Assembly: GCF_000214355.1 (NCBI RefSeq)
Contig: NC_015577.1
Span: forward strand, 3,091,389-3,155,388
Direction of reading: 5' to 3'
Length of the DNA: 64,000 nucleotides
From: Leadbettera azotonutricia ZAS-9
GTDB lineage: Bacteria > Spirochaetota > Spirochaetia > Treponematales > Breznakiellaceae
Shown: in pieces, positions 9,094-17,906 of the stretch
Numbering within the stretch: position 1 is the first letter of the stretch
Layout: each line of letters begins with the position of its first letter
Position numbers and translations under genes: made by a program
Notes under the pieces: model-generated
What the model was told of the DNA's origin: nothing
What the model saw: the letters and a program-made list of their open reading frames with translations, nothing else
Database searches by the model: none

Positions 9094-10404
9094 TTATTGT
9101 GTTATTTCCCGAAACATCCCCACAAGATAAAGGGGAATTTCATGCAAGGGGCCATTGCGGTTGTAATCGGCAAGGGAACTGCGGATAGCGATGGATGGCT
9201 TCCAGGAGTCCATGTAAGCTTTAAGGCTTTTTGATTGGAGATTAACAGAGGCCTTTACTTCCAGTGGAATAATCTTATCTTCCCATTGAAGAAGAAAATC
9301 GACGCTGGAGGTGTTTTTGGCGTTGGCCCAAAAATATATTGGCAGCATTTCACCCGATGCTTTAAGTTCCTGCAAAACAAATTGTTCGGTCAGCGCCCCC
9401 TTAAAATGATCAAAGATGGCGTGGTTCGGATCCGTCAGGGTTTGCATGGACAAGGCAGATTGGGCCGCAAGCAGACCCACGTCAAGGCTGTAGAGCTTAA
9501 AGACCTCCGCCTCAGAATATGAAATGAGGGGAAGATGGGGCAGAGAAACTCTGTTGATTTTGTATACCAGACCGCAGGCAGTAAGCCAGAGCAGGGCATC
9601 CTCATACTGGCTGGATCGGGCGCCGGGTTTCATATCCTTATAAATAAAACGCTTCTTTTCTTTTCCGAGTTGTTCAGGGATAGAATCCCAGATCAGGGCC
9701 AGCTTGGGGATAGAAGACGGGGCAATGTGCTTGGAAAAATCCCGGTAAAAATCCTTCAGGATTATCTCCTGCTCCTGCCTTACCTCGCCAAGATCCCTTT
9801 TATTGATAAAATTCTGAACAACCCCGGGCATACCGCCTATAAAAAAGTACTGTTTGAGATACCGGATTATCTCTTCTTTAAGAACCTGGATGAGCCTGAA
9901 ATTTTTTTCCTCGAATATTTTTAGCAGCCCTTCTTCCCCCAGGGCTGCAAGGAATTCCATAAAAGTAAGGGGATACAAGGTCAGCGTATCGGTCTTGCCC
10001 ACGGGGTAGGTAGTGCCCTTGTGGAGAGCTACCCCCAAAAGGCTCCCTGCGGCGATGATATGATATTCCGGGGCTTCTTCGCAAAAGTACTTGAGAGATA
10101 CCAGGGCGCGGTTACATTCCTGAATCTCGTCAAGCATGATAAGGGTTTCCCCGGGAATTACCTTCCTGCCGGACTTCGCTTCGAGTTCTTCTATAATACG
10201 GTAAGGATTGAGATCAGGTTCAAAAATAGCGTCCAGGGCCTTATTCCGGTCAAAGTTGAAATAAACCGCTTCCCGATATTCCAGGCGGCCGAATTCCTGC
10301 ATAAGCCAGGTTTTGCCCACCTGCCGGGCCCCCTGGATGACCAAAGGCTTTCGCCCCTGTTTGTTCTTCCAACCGACAAGGTCCTTTATAAGTTTCCGGT
10401 ACAT
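9094..10404 (-). CDS. AAA ATPase with C-terminal DUF4143 domain
   Basis: A 436-residue cytoplasmic ATPase. The N-terminal AAA_14 domain has Walker A GARQVGKT near residues 25-32 and Walker B LIMLDEIQ near 88-95, followed by the sensor-like IIAAGSLLG. The C-terminal third carries the DUF4143 pattern with an end resembling a nuclease-like fold (VDFLLQWEDKIIPLEVKAS). The function of these widespread proteins is not established; they vary between strains and are often scattered with accessory genes. No Shine-Dalgarno precedes the ATG. A -10-like TATATT lies exactly 6 nt upstream, so the mRNA may be leaderless. A second member is at 55791-57026. Confidence 0.9.
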   Translation of the reverse strand: MYRKLIKDLVGWKNKQGRKPLVIQGARQVGKTWLMQEFGRLEYREAVYFNFDRNKALDAIFEPDLNPYRIIEELEAKSGRKVIPGETLIMLDEIQECNRALVSLKYFCEEAPEYHIIAAGSLLGVALHKGTTYPVGKTDTLTLYPLTFMEFLAALGEEGLLKIFEEKNFRLIQVLKEEIIRYLKQYFFIGGMPGVVQNFINKRDLGEVRQEQEIILKDFYRDFSKHIAPSSIPKLALIWDSIPEQLGKEKKRFIYKDMKPGARSSQYEDALLWLTACGLVYKINRVSLPHLPLISYSEAEVFKLYSLDVGLLAAQSALSMQTLTDPNHAIFDHFKGALTEQFVLQELKASGEMLPIYFWANAKNTSSVDFLLQWEDKIIPLEVKASVNLQSKSLKAYMDSWKPSIAIRSSLADYNRNGPLHEIPLYLVGMFREITQ

Positions 10405-10410
10405 ATTTTA

Positions 10411-10446
10411 AATATAGCACAAAATGTCATAAACTTCAAGGAAGTT
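10411..10446 (-). promoter_or_regulatory. Promoter with overlapping palindrome for the DUF4143 ATPase
   Basis: Read on the minus strand: TTGAAG (10439-10434), 17 nt, TATATT (10416-10411), 6 nt, then the ATG at 10404. A perfect palindrome with 6-bp arms (AACTTC, 3-nt centre, GAAGTT; 10432-10446) covers the -35 hexamer, as an operator for a repressor would. Confidence 0.6.
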
Positions 10447-10467
10447 ATAGCGCGTTTTGACGCTATT

Positions 10468-10509
10468 TTCCCGGAACTTAGCGTAATAAAATACGCTAAG
10501 TTCCGGGAA
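10468..10509. repeat. 18-bp perfect inverted repeat upstream of the ATPase promoter
   Basis: Arms TTCCCGGAACTTAGCGTA (10468-10485) and its exact complement (10492-10509) flank a 6-nt AT centre. The motif TAGCG/CGCTA is repeated in a second, smaller inverted repeat at 10447-10466. It lies between the putP stop (10522) and the ATPase promoter. There is no U tract after the stem on the minus strand, so it is not a classical terminator for putP. It may still end transcription or bind a regulator. Confidence 0.7.
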
Positions 10510-10521
10510 GTTTGCGTAGTA

Positions 10522-12093
10522 TCAGAACTCCGCAGTTCTCGCCTTTTCAAACTCGGCCTCAATGCTGGCGTCGGGCTTTTGGGTAAGGAGGCTCACGATC
10601 CAGATCACAAGGCAGGAGAGTACAAAGGCCGGGAGCAATTCGTACACGTTAAAGACCCCGCCGAGTTTGGCGATGAAGTTCTTCCAAATCAGCACCATGG
10701 CGCCGCCTGTTACCATGCCGGCGACCGCGGCGGGGAAGGTGGTACGCTTCCAGAAGAGGGAGAACAGCACAAGGGGCCCGAAGGCTGCGCCGAAACCTGC
10801 CCATGCGTAAGAGACCACCCGGAATATGGACTGGTTCCCCGACAGGGCAAGGACTACACCGAAGACCGTTACGGCGAGCATGGTAATGCGGGCGACCCAC
10901 ATGACAAAGGCTTCGCTGGCGTCTTTCTTGATGAGGCCCTTCACGAGGTCATTGGCTACTGCCGAAGAAGCGATGAGCATATAGGAGTCCGAAGAGCTCA
11001 TGGACGCCGCGAGGATGCCTGAAATCACAAGGCCCGCGACGAGGGGCGGGAAGAAGTTCTGGGACAGGTGGAGAAAAATATTCTCTGCGGAACTGGCGGT
11101 AGTGAGGAGGCCGGGAAGGTAAGCGCGGCCCATGATTCCGATGAGGACTGCAGCAGCCTGGGCGATAAAGCACCAGATAACCGCCATAGCCCGTGACTGC
11201 CTGATCATCGATGTTTTCTTGATGGCCATAAAGCGTACCAGTACATGGGGCATGCCGAAATAACCAAGACCCCAAGCCAGGGTGCTGATAATGGTCAGAA
11301 AGCCGTAGTTGGCGCCGGGGCCGAACTGGGGAACACCGTTAATCACTTTCTGAACACCGTTTTCAACAGCAGGGGTGGCGATGCCGAAAATATCGGTGAA
11401 GCGGGGGAAACTCTTTAAGTTTTCAGCCACAGCGCTAAAACCGCCTGCATAGGCGAAACCGAAAATCAATACCAGCAACAGGGCGCCAATCATCATAAAA
11501 CTCTGAATAAGGTCGGTCATGCTTTCCGCAAGGAAGCCGCCCAGGAGGGTATAGATCATGACCAGGGCAGCCCCGAGGATCACCATGGCGGTGTACAGGT
11601 TGTCAGTCCCAAAGACATAGCCAAAGAGCTTGCCAAAGGTAACAAATTGGGCGCTGGCGTAAATCGAGAAGAATACAATGATGATAATTGCGGCAATCGA
11701 CATAAGAATACGTTTTTTATCGTGATAGCGGTTGCTGAAAAAGTCAGGGAGGGTGATGGAATTATTGGCTATCTGGGAATAGCCCCGGAGCCGCTTGGCG
11801 ACTACGGCCCAGTTGATCCAGGTTCCGATAAAAAGGCCCAGGGCGGTCCAAAAGGCTTCGCCCATACCGGTAAAGTAGGCCACACCCGGAAGCCCCATGA
11901 GGAGCCAACCGGACATATCCGAGGCCTCGGCGCTCATGGCCGCTACCCAGGGCCCAAGGCCCCGTTTGCCCAGGAAGTATTCCTCGGGGTTGCTGTTGCT
12001 CCGCCGCGCGTACCAGAGGCCGATGACAATCATCACCACCAGGTAACCGCCCATTCCGATCAAAGTCTGTACATTGCCTGTGTTCATGTCCAC
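10522..12093 (-). CDS. putP: Sodium/proline symporter PutP (SSS family)
   Basis: A 523-residue inner-membrane symporter with about 13 hydrophobic helices, the normal SSS family length. Typical elements are GMGGYLVVMIVIGLWYARRS at the first helix, the EEYFLGKRGLGPWVAAMSAEASDMSGWLL segment that lines the sodium site, and GYFGMPHVLVRFMAI. It imports proline with sodium. A good Shine-Dalgarno (AAGGAG) precedes the ATG. The gene is divergent from the helical protein at 12161, with 67 nt between them. No proline catabolic gene is next to it, so proline specificity rests on sequence resemblance alone. Confidence 0.9.
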   Translation of the reverse strand: MDMNTGNVQTLIGMGGYLVVMIVIGLWYARRSNSNPEEYFLGKRGLGPWVAAMSAEASDMSGWLLMGLPGVAYFTGMGEAFWTALGLFIGTWINWAVVAKRLRGYSQIANNSITLPDFFSNRYHDKKRILMSIAAIIIIVFFSIYASAQFVTFGKLFGYVFGTDNLYTAMVILGAALVMIYTLLGGFLAESMTDLIQSFMMIGALLLVLIFGFAYAGGFSAVAENLKSFPRFTDIFGIATPAVENGVQKVINGVPQFGPGANYGFLTIISTLAWGLGYFGMPHVLVRFMAIKKTSMIRQSRAMAVIWCFIAQAAAVLIGIMGRAYLPGLLTTASSAENIFLHLSQNFFPPLVAGLVISGILAASMSSSDSYMLIASSAVANDLVKGLIKKDASEAFVMWVARITMLAVTVFGVVLALSGNQSIFRVVSYAWAGFGAAFGPLVLFSLFWKRTTFPAAVAGMVTGGAMVLIWKNFIAKLGGVFNVYELLPAFVLSCLVIWIVSLLTQKPDASIEAEFEKARTAEF

Positions 12094-12160
12094 TCCTTTT
12101 ACGTAAGCTTGAAAAAACAGGATATTATGGTTATCTTATAAAAAGGGGAGAATTTACTCA

Positions 12161-12748
12161 ATGGGAAGAATCAAGAGCGCGCTGGAAATAGCCCTGGAAA
12201 AGACTGAATCAGTCAAAAGCGATAAGGGCAGCATAAGCCAATTTGAAGCAAAACAGAAGGGAAAACGCCTGGGCAATTCCTTTCTCTCCGGGGAAGTAAA
12301 GTCCCTTGAAGACGAGTTTAAAAAAGCTCCAAAAGATGAACAGGCAAGCCTCAAGCAGGGCGCTTTCGAAGTGCTGCTGGCCCAGCTAACTCTCCCTGCT
12401 TCGGAAGAGGATTTACCCCGCATCGAAACCGTGGGCAAGGGACTTGAAGCGGTGCTGAAAGACAACAAATTCAGCGCTTTCTTCAAGCAGCTTTCCCAGG
12501 CCTTGAAACAGTTCCTGGACGAAACCGCCCAATACGAAGAGGCCATCAAAAGGCAGTACGCCCCAAAACTGAAACAAAAAGAAGAAGAGCTTTCCCGCCG
12601 CATGGGGAGGCAGATTCAGCTTGATCCTTTCCAGGATCCTGAATTCGTCGCCTTCTACAACCAGAACATGAACCAGCTCAAGGCCAACTACCAGGCGGCA
12701 GTGGATCAGGTAAGGGAAGAAGCGTCCCGTTTGTTCGAGAAAAAATAG
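12161..12748 (+). CDS. Helical, charged protein of unknown function
   Basis: A 195-residue protein that I do not recognise. It starts MGRIKSALEIALEKTE, is rich in Lys, Glu and Gln, has no signal peptide or membrane helix, and is probably mostly alpha-helical. Coiled-coil-like stretches occur around residues 95-150 and 165-195. GGGGAG lies 11 nt before the ATG. Its last 43 nt overlap the end of the convergent aminotransferase gene. Composition suggests a structural or partner-binding cytoplasmic protein. Confidence 0.8.
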   Translation: MGRIKSALEIALEKTESVKSDKGSISQFEAKQKGKRLGNSFLSGEVKSLEDEFKKAPKDEQASLKQGAFEVLLAQLTLPASEEDLPRIETVGKGLEAVLKDNKFSAFFKQLSQALKQFLDETAQYEEAIKRQYAPKLKQKEEELSRRMGRQIQLDPFQDPEFVAFYNQNMNQLKANYQAAVDQVREEASRLFEKK

Positions 12749-13932
12749 GCCATACGGTCAAGGCCCTTTTCGAGCTGCGAACGGGGACAGGCGGCATTGA
12801 TTCTGATAAAACCCCTGCCTTCGCTGCCGAAGATACTGCCGGGGGTTGCCTTGACGCGGCCTGAAATTTCAAGATGCTTGACCAGTTCAACATCATCCTT
12901 GAGATTCAGCTTTGCGATATGTTCAGATGCATTTGCCCAGACAAGGTAGGTACCTTCGGGTTTATAAGCCTTAAGCCCCGGACATTCCGCAGCAATACGC
13001 TTAACGGTTATTTCAATGTTGCGCAGTATATATGCCTTTAATGCGAAGATCCATTCGGCCCCATGCTTATAGGCAGCTTCGGCGGCGGCAAACGAAAATA
13101 TATCAGGCGCCCCGGACCATTCGGCTTCCAGGGATCTCTTTAATTGAACCTTGAGCGCATTATCCCGAACCACGAAATGGGAAGCGTGAAGGCCCCCAAG
13201 GTTGAAGGTTTTGTTGGCGCTGGATATTACCACAACACGGGATGCATGATCAGGGAAAGCCGCAAGGGAGCAAAAACTCCTCGGAGTATAGACAAAGTCG
13301 GCATGGATCTCGTCGGCCGCCACAACAATGCCATGCTTTTGGGCGAAGGCCAAAATGCTTTCAAGTTCTGCCCTGTGCCAAACAGCGCCGCCGGGATTAT
13401 GGGGGGAACAAAAAAGCATGAGGGATACATGAATGCCCCTGTTTTCAGCATTTGCAAGGGCTTTTTCCAAATCCGCACTATCAAAGCTATAGCGCCCTGT
13501 ATCGTTCAGCTTCATGGGCGCTTCGACAGCAACCCTGCCGCTCCTGCGTATCACTTCAAAAAAAGGGGGATATATCGGGGTGAGGATGAGCACCCCCTCG
13601 CCGGCCTTGCTCCAGGTGTTGACCGCTGTTCCCAGGGCGGGGACAACGCCCCGGCTCAAAATAAAATCGTGCCGGGAGAGCTCTGTCTGGTACTGGGTTT
13701 TATACCAGGCTACCAGGGTTTCATAATAAGAGACGGGGATCATGGAATAGCCGTAAACCGGATGGCCGGCCCGGTTAAGCAGGGCCTGGGTAACCTCGGG
13801 AGGCGAAGGAAAATCCATATCCGCCACCCAAAGGGGGATGGGTTCAGCCTTGTCATGGCCCCTGTCCAGATCGTCCCACTTGGTCGCGAGAGTCCCGTGC
13901 CGGTCTATGATGCGATCAAAATCAAAATTCAT
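12706..13932 (-). CDS. PLP-dependent aminotransferase of the MalY/PatB (C-S lyase) type
   Basis: A 408-residue fold-type I PLP enzyme. It has the MalY/PatB hallmarks: an early PLWVADMDFPSPPEV motif, LMLFCSPHNPGGAVW, DEIHADFVY, and the PLP lysine K241 in SSANKTFNLGGLHASH. Members split cystathionine or cysteine conjugates, releasing a thiol, pyruvate and ammonia; some act as aminotransferases. The start at 13932 has GGAGACGAAGA upstream and overlaps the stop of the CapA-like gene (ATGA), so the two are cotranscribed. Its 3' end overlaps the opposing gene by 43 nt. Confidence 0.9.
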   Translation of the reverse strand: MNFDFDRIIDRHGTLATKWDDLDRGHDKAEPIPLWVADMDFPSPPEVTQALLNRAGHPVYGYSMIPVSYYETLVAWYKTQYQTELSRHDFILSRGVVPALGTAVNTWSKAGEGVLILTPIYPPFFEVIRRSGRVAVEAPMKLNDTGRYSFDSADLEKALANAENRGIHVSLMLFCSPHNPGGAVWHRAELESILAFAQKHGIVVAADEIHADFVYTPRSFCSLAAFPDHASRVVVISSANKTFNLGGLHASHFVVRDNALKVQLKRSLEAEWSGAPDIFSFAAAEAAYKHGAEWIFALKAYILRNIEITVKRIAAECPGLKAYKPEGTYLVWANASEHIAKLNLKDDVELVKHLEISGRVKATPGSIFGSEGRGFIRINAACPRSQLEKGLDRMAYFFSNKRDASSLT

Positions 13933-15470
13933 TCTTCGTCTCCTGTTTCCATATTAGCATATTCACCGGAACGGTACAGCTCACGGGAACGCTCATAAAA
14001 AACTGCCAGGCCTTCCTCCCCTGCGATTTCAGTTTTCGGCCCCGACAGGGCAAGGGCATGGGGTTCAAGGTAAACCAGGCGGGAACCCCAATAGCCCAGG
14101 GAGACAAGGAGCCCTCTATCCCCTCCCCCGGTATTTTCCATGCCGGCAAAAACAAAATTCCCCAAAGACCAAAAAACAGGCTTTCCCTCAATCCATTCAA
14201 AACCCTGGACAATATGGGGGTGCGATCCAATGACAAGATCCGCACCGCTGTTTACAAGATCGGAAAAAAGAAGCCTCGTCTTCCTGTCAGGGCCAGCGGA
14301 CCATTCATCCCCGCCATGGACAAGGACTATATCCAGCCCATCATCCTGTGAAAAGCGAGGCTTTATAAGCTCCCCTCCCCCTCTCGAAGCATGAAGAAAG
14401 CCTGCCCGCTCCTGGCCTGCAACCGCATCCATGCCGTCCCAGCCGGAAACTTCCTTATAGAAGGAAGCGAGGCCAAAGACTCTTGCCGTAAAATTACCCT
14501 TGCGAAAAACCCATGGCTCCGCTGCGGCAGCCTGATTGCGTCCTGCGCCGAGGGATACAATGCCGGCATTCTCTAAATGGGAGAGGGTCTCCAAAAAACC
14601 TTCCCTGCCGAAATCAAAGGCATGGTTATTGGCAAAAAGCACAGCGTCAATGCCGGCATCTTTAAGCGCCACTGCTATTTTGGGATTAAAACTAAACGTA
14701 AAAGTTTTTTCCGCCTTGTTATTGCGGCTTGTCAGAGTGCCTTCAAAATTCACAAGCCTTATATCGGATTTTGCAAGGATTTCTCCAGTCTTTCCAAAAA
14801 CACCCCGGGCCCCTTCTCTAAACAAAATATCCTGGGCACCCCGCCCCAGCATCATATCCCCTGCAGCAGCTATCCAAACCAGATCGGGCTTCTCCCCCAG
14901 GGGTTTGATTTTTTCGCGGAGAAGATTTTCAAGGCCGGGGATCTTCTCCAGCCGTCTTTGGGCAACCTTCCCGCTGCCGACTTCTTTAATGGCGATCCCC
15001 ACAGTTTTTACCAGGGGGTAGTTTTCGTCCCCTATGGCCAGCCCCCCCACCTTCAAGGCAATGCAAGGGGGCTCAAGCCCTTCCAGGGGGATAAGCGTTT
15101 CCCTGCCCTCAATGCAAGCTTCTAAACTCGTATCGCGCCTGCCCGCAAGGCAATGTTCCCTGGGGGTATACCAGCTGCGGGAAAGGAGCAGATCGCCCCA
15201 GGCTTTTTCAAATTCCCAGGAAGAGTGAAAACTGATAATAATGCCGGGCTCATTTTTCTTTTTGCCCTGCCCGGTGGTCTCCGGGTCAAAAAGGCGCAGG
15301 CCCAGGCTTTCGAGCGCGGACGCATCCTTAAGCGCTTCCTCAACAAGAGCCCGCTCAGGCTCAAAATCCGCGCCCCCCTCCAATGCCAAAAAATCCAAAA
15401 CCGGCCGGGCCTTGCAGGACAAGAGGATAAAAGGAAAGATGACGCAAATACGGATGATCCCGGCCCGCAT
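13929..15470 (-). CDS. CapA-family lipoprotein (metallophosphoesterase-like)
   Basis: A 513-residue exported lipoprotein. The signal peptide ends in FILLSC, a lipobox with Cys19. An N-terminal region (~20-200) is not recognised. From ~205 there is a CapA (PGA_cap) domain: AAAGDMMLGRG, VNFEGTLT, FANNHAFDFG, LVHGGDEW and SHPHIVQGFEW. These are metal-ligand motifs of calcineurin-like phosphoesterases. CapA homologues function in poly-gamma-glutamate capsule synthesis, but many lone copies have unknown roles. No Shine-Dalgarno is seen; TATAGT lies 7 nt before the ATG, so translation may start at the mRNA end. It is the first gene of a pair with the PatB-like enzyme. Confidence 0.85.
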   Translation of the reverse strand: MRAGIIRICVIFPFILLSCKARPVLDFLALEGGADFEPERALVEEALKDASALESLGLRLFDPETTGQGKKKNEPGIIISFHSSWEFEKAWGDLLLSRSWYTPREHCLAGRRDTSLEACIEGRETLIPLEGLEPPCIALKVGGLAIGDENYPLVKTVGIAIKEVGSGKVAQRRLEKIPGLENLLREKIKPLGEKPDLVWIAAAGDMMLGRGAQDILFREGARGVFGKTGEILAKSDIRLVNFEGTLTSRNNKAEKTFTFSFNPKIAVALKDAGIDAVLFANNHAFDFGREGFLETLSHLENAGIVSLGAGRNQAAAAEPWVFRKGNFTARVFGLASFYKEVSGWDGMDAVAGQERAGFLHASRGGGELIKPRFSQDDGLDIVLVHGGDEWSAGPDRKTRLLFSDLVNSGADLVIGSHPHIVQGFEWIEGKPVFWSLGNFVFAGMENTGGGDRGLLVSLGYWGSRLVYLEPHALALSGPKTEIAGEEGLAVFYERSRELYRSGEYANMETGDEE

Positions 15471-15538
15471 ACGCCATACTATACAGGTAGATTGACAAAA
15501 TTTCCATCAAGATTGATCATTACAAGAATACTTTTAAA

Positions 15539-15557
15539 GAACCCTGTCAGAGGGTTC
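15539..15557 (+). promoter_or_regulatory. Hairpin directly before the fucU ribosome binding site
   Basis: GAACCCT and AGGGTTC form a perfect 7-bp inverted repeat around a 5-nt loop, ending 1-2 nt before the AGGGGAG of fucU. A TTGACA lies upstream at 15492-15497 but without a convincing -10. The repeat could be an operator for the fucose genes or a leader structure that affects initiation. Confidence 0.45.
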
Positions 15558-15569
15558 AGGGGAGATTAT

Positions 15570-16004
15570 ATGCTAATTGGTATATCTCCGGTTATCAGTC
15601 CGGAGCTTTTGGATGCCCTGTTCCGCATGGGCCATGGGGACGAACTAGTCCTGGCGGATGCTTTTTTCCCTGGCGATTCCTGCAATTCCCGGGTGATCCG
15701 CGCCGATGGCATCAGGGTACCCGCTCTTTTGGAGGGAATCCTCAAACTCATCAACCTGGATTATGCTGTTGACTATCCAGTGATAATGATGGCTGCCCAT
15801 GGTTCCGATAGCCTTGACCCGGCTGTAGAAATTTCTTACCGGAGGGTTGTTGACAAAATATGGCCCGGAACCCCTGCAACAGAACGCATTGAACGCTTTG
15901 CCTTCTATGAAAGAACCAAGAAAGCCTATGCGGTAGTTATGACCGGTGAAACCGTAAAATATGGAAACATCATCCTGAAAAAGGGTGTTATTCCCGTAAA
16001 ATAA
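15570..16004 (+). CDS. fucU: L-fucose mutarotase (RbsD/FucU family)
   Basis: A 144-residue cytoplasmic mutarotase that interconverts alpha and beta anomers of L-fucose so that FucI receives its substrate. Typical features are the N-terminal [23 protein letters not shown], with the conserved His-Gly-Asp, and the C-terminal [16 protein letters not shown] followed by [11 protein letters not shown]. The ATG at 15570 has AGGGGAG upstream. Earlier in-frame ATGs lie opposite the CapA-like gene and are rejected. It is 28 nt before fucI. Confidence 0.93.
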   Translation: MLIGISPVISPELLDALFRMGHGDELVLADAFFPGDSCNSRVIRADGIRVPALLEGILKLINLDYAVDYPVIMMAAHGSDSLDPAVEISYRRVVDKIWPGTPATERIERFAFYERTKKAYAVVMTGETVKYGNIILKKGVIPVK

Positions 16005-16032
16005 TCCACAACAAAATTTCCAGGAGGAAAAA

Positions 16033-17847
16033 ATGGCTGATCTTTCCAGTCTCAAAGTGACCGCTCCGGTAAATCGCTATCGGGGGGCTCTGCCCAAAAT
16101 CGGGATTCGTCCCACCATTGACGGACGCCGCCGGGGGGTCCGCGAATCCCTTGAAGAGCCGACCATGAATATGGCCAAGGCCGCCGCCAAGCTCATCAGC
16201 GAAAACCTGCGCCACCCGAACGGCCAGCCTATTGAATGTGTAATCGCCGATTCCTGTATAGGCGGAGTGGCCGAAGCCGCTGCCTGTCAGGACAAATTCT
16301 CCCGCGAGAACGTGGGCGTTACCCTCACGGTTACCCCCTGCTGGTGTTATGGTTCAGAAACCATGGACATGGACCCCGCTACCATCAAGGCTGTGTGGGG
16401 CTTCAACGGGACCGACAGGCCCGGCGCGGTTTACCTCGCCGCAGTTCTGGCCGCCCATTCCCAGAAGGGCCTCCCCGCCTTCGGCATCTACGGCCGCGAT
16501 GTTATGGATATGGCGGACATCACCAAGGTGCCCCAGGATGTGCAGGACAAGATCCTCCGCTTTGCCAAGGCCGCCCTGGCCGCCGTGTGGATGAGGGGCA
16601 AGAGCTACCTTTCCATCGGTTCAGTCGCCATGGGTATTGCCGGTTCCATCTCCAACGCCGACTTCTTCCAGGAATACCTGGGGATGAGGAACGAATACGT
16701 GGATATGTCCGAACTGGTACGCCGCTTCGATGAAAAGATCTATTCCGATGCCGAATACAAGCGGGCCCTGGAATGGGTCAAAAAGAACTGCAAGGAAGGC
16801 CCGGACAACAATCCGCCCAAAGAACAGCACAGCCGCCGCCGCAAGGACGAAGTCTGGAAGACGGTGGTCAAAATGGCCATCATAGTCAGGGATCTCATGA
16901 TCGGCAATCCCGACCTCAAGAGGAAGGGCCTGATCGAAGAATCCCTGGGCCACAACGCCATACTTGCAGGCTTCCAGGGCCAGCGCCAATGGACCGATCA
17001 CTTCCCCAACGGCGACTTTATGGAAGTGATACTCAATTCTTCCTTTGACTGGAACGGCATACGTTCCCCCTACGTCGTGGCTACCGAAAACGACGGCCTC
17101 AACGGCGTCTCCATGCTCTTCGGCTACCTCCTCACGGGCTGCGCCCAGGTCTTTGCCGATGTGCGCACCTACTGGAGCCCCGACGCCATACAGCGGGTCA
17201 CCGGCTGGAAGCCCGAAGGCCTTGCCGCCAACGGCCTTATCCACCTTATCAATTCAGGTTCTGCCGCTCTGGACGGCATAGGCAAGCAGAAAATCAACGG
17301 CAAACCCGCCTGGAAGCCCTTCTGGGAAATCACCCCCGAAGAAGCCGGCGCCTGCCTTGACTCGGTAAGCTGGCGCTACGGCAGCCTCGGCTACTTCAGA
17401 GGCGGCGGCTACTCCTCCGACTTCCTCTCCGAAGGCGGAATGCCCGTCACCATGACCCGCCTCAATCTGGTCAAGGGCCTCGGCCCCGTCCTCCAGATCG
17501 CCGAAGGCCACACCGCCTCGGTCCCCGAAAATGTCCACGACAAGCTCGACGCCCGCACCGATCCCACCTGGCCCACCACCTGGTTTGCCCCGAGGATCAC
17601 CGGCGAAGGCCCCTTCAAGGATGTGTACACGGTCATGGCAAAATGGGGCGCCAACCACGGCGCAGTCTCCTACGGCCACATAGGCGCCGACCTCATCACC
17701 CTGGCGAGCATACTCCGCATCCCGGTCTGCATGCACAACGTCGAGCTTGATAAGATCTACCGCCCCAGCTACTGGAACAGCTTCGGCATGGACGCTGAAA
17801 GCGCCGACTACCGCGCCTGTGACGCTCTGGGTCCCCTGTTTAAGTAA
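16033..17847 (+). CDS. fucI: L-fucose isomerase
   Basis: A 604-residue isomerase that converts L-fucose to L-fuculose, the first committed step of fucose catabolism. Length and sequence match FucI throughout: [21 protein letters not shown] at the N-terminus, [24 protein letters not shown], the [17 protein letters not shown] region and [25 protein letters not shown] near the end. Metal ligands in the E. coli enzyme are Glu, Asp and His; matching conserved segments are present. A strong AGGAGG precedes the ATG. It forms an operon with fucU. Codon use is strongly biased to C-ending codons, suggesting high expression. No fuculokinase or aldolase gene is nearby. Confidence 0.96.
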   Translation: MADLSSLKVTAPVNRYRGALPKIGIRPTIDGRRRGVRESLEEPTMNMAKAAAKLISENLRHPNGQPIECVIADSCIGGVAEAAACQDKFSRENVGVTLTVTPCWCYGSETMDMDPATIKAVWGFNGTDRPGAVYLAAVLAAHSQKGLPAFGIYGRDVMDMADITKVPQDVQDKILRFAKAALAAVWMRGKSYLSIGSVAMGIAGSISNADFFQEYLGMRNEYVDMSELVRRFDEKIYSDAEYKRALEWVKKNCKEGPDNNPPKEQHSRRRKDEVWKTVVKMAIIVRDLMIGNPDLKRKGLIEESLGHNAILAGFQGQRQWTDHFPNGDFMEVILNSSFDWNGIRSPYVVATENDGLNGVSMLFGYLLTGCAQVFADVRTYWSPDAIQRVTGWKPEGLAANGLIHLINSGSAALDGIGKQKINGKPAWKPFWEITPEEAGACLDSVSWRYGSLGYFRGGGYSSDFLSEGGMPVTMTRLNLVKGLGPVLQIAEGHTASVPENVHDKLDARTDPTWPTTWFAPRITGEGPFKDVYTVMAKWGANHGAVSYGHIGADLITLASILRIPVCMHNVELDKIYRPSYWNSFGMDAESADYRACDALGPLFK

Positions 17848-17862
17848 CATCTTTCGCATACG

Positions 17863-17895
17863 TCCCCCGGATTTAAAACCCCGGGGGATTATTTT
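17863..17895 (+). terminator. Terminator after fucI
   Basis: TCCCCCGG (17863-17870) pairs with CCGGGGGA (17881-17888), followed by TTATTTT. It lies 16 nt after the fucI stop and before the end of the convergent oxidase gene. Confidence 0.75.
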
Positions 17896-17906
17896 AAATT
17901 AAGGCC

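Noticed and set aside
10468-10509. The 18-bp inverted repeat as the putP terminator
   Set aside because: No U tract follows the stem in the putP direction, and a matching layout exists at the other DUF4143 gene where no terminator is needed. Termination is not excluded.
10021-11022. A 333-codon plus-strand frame across the ATPase, intergenic repeat and putP
   Set aside because: It runs antisense to two well-supported genes and through the inverted repeat; no family pattern is seen.
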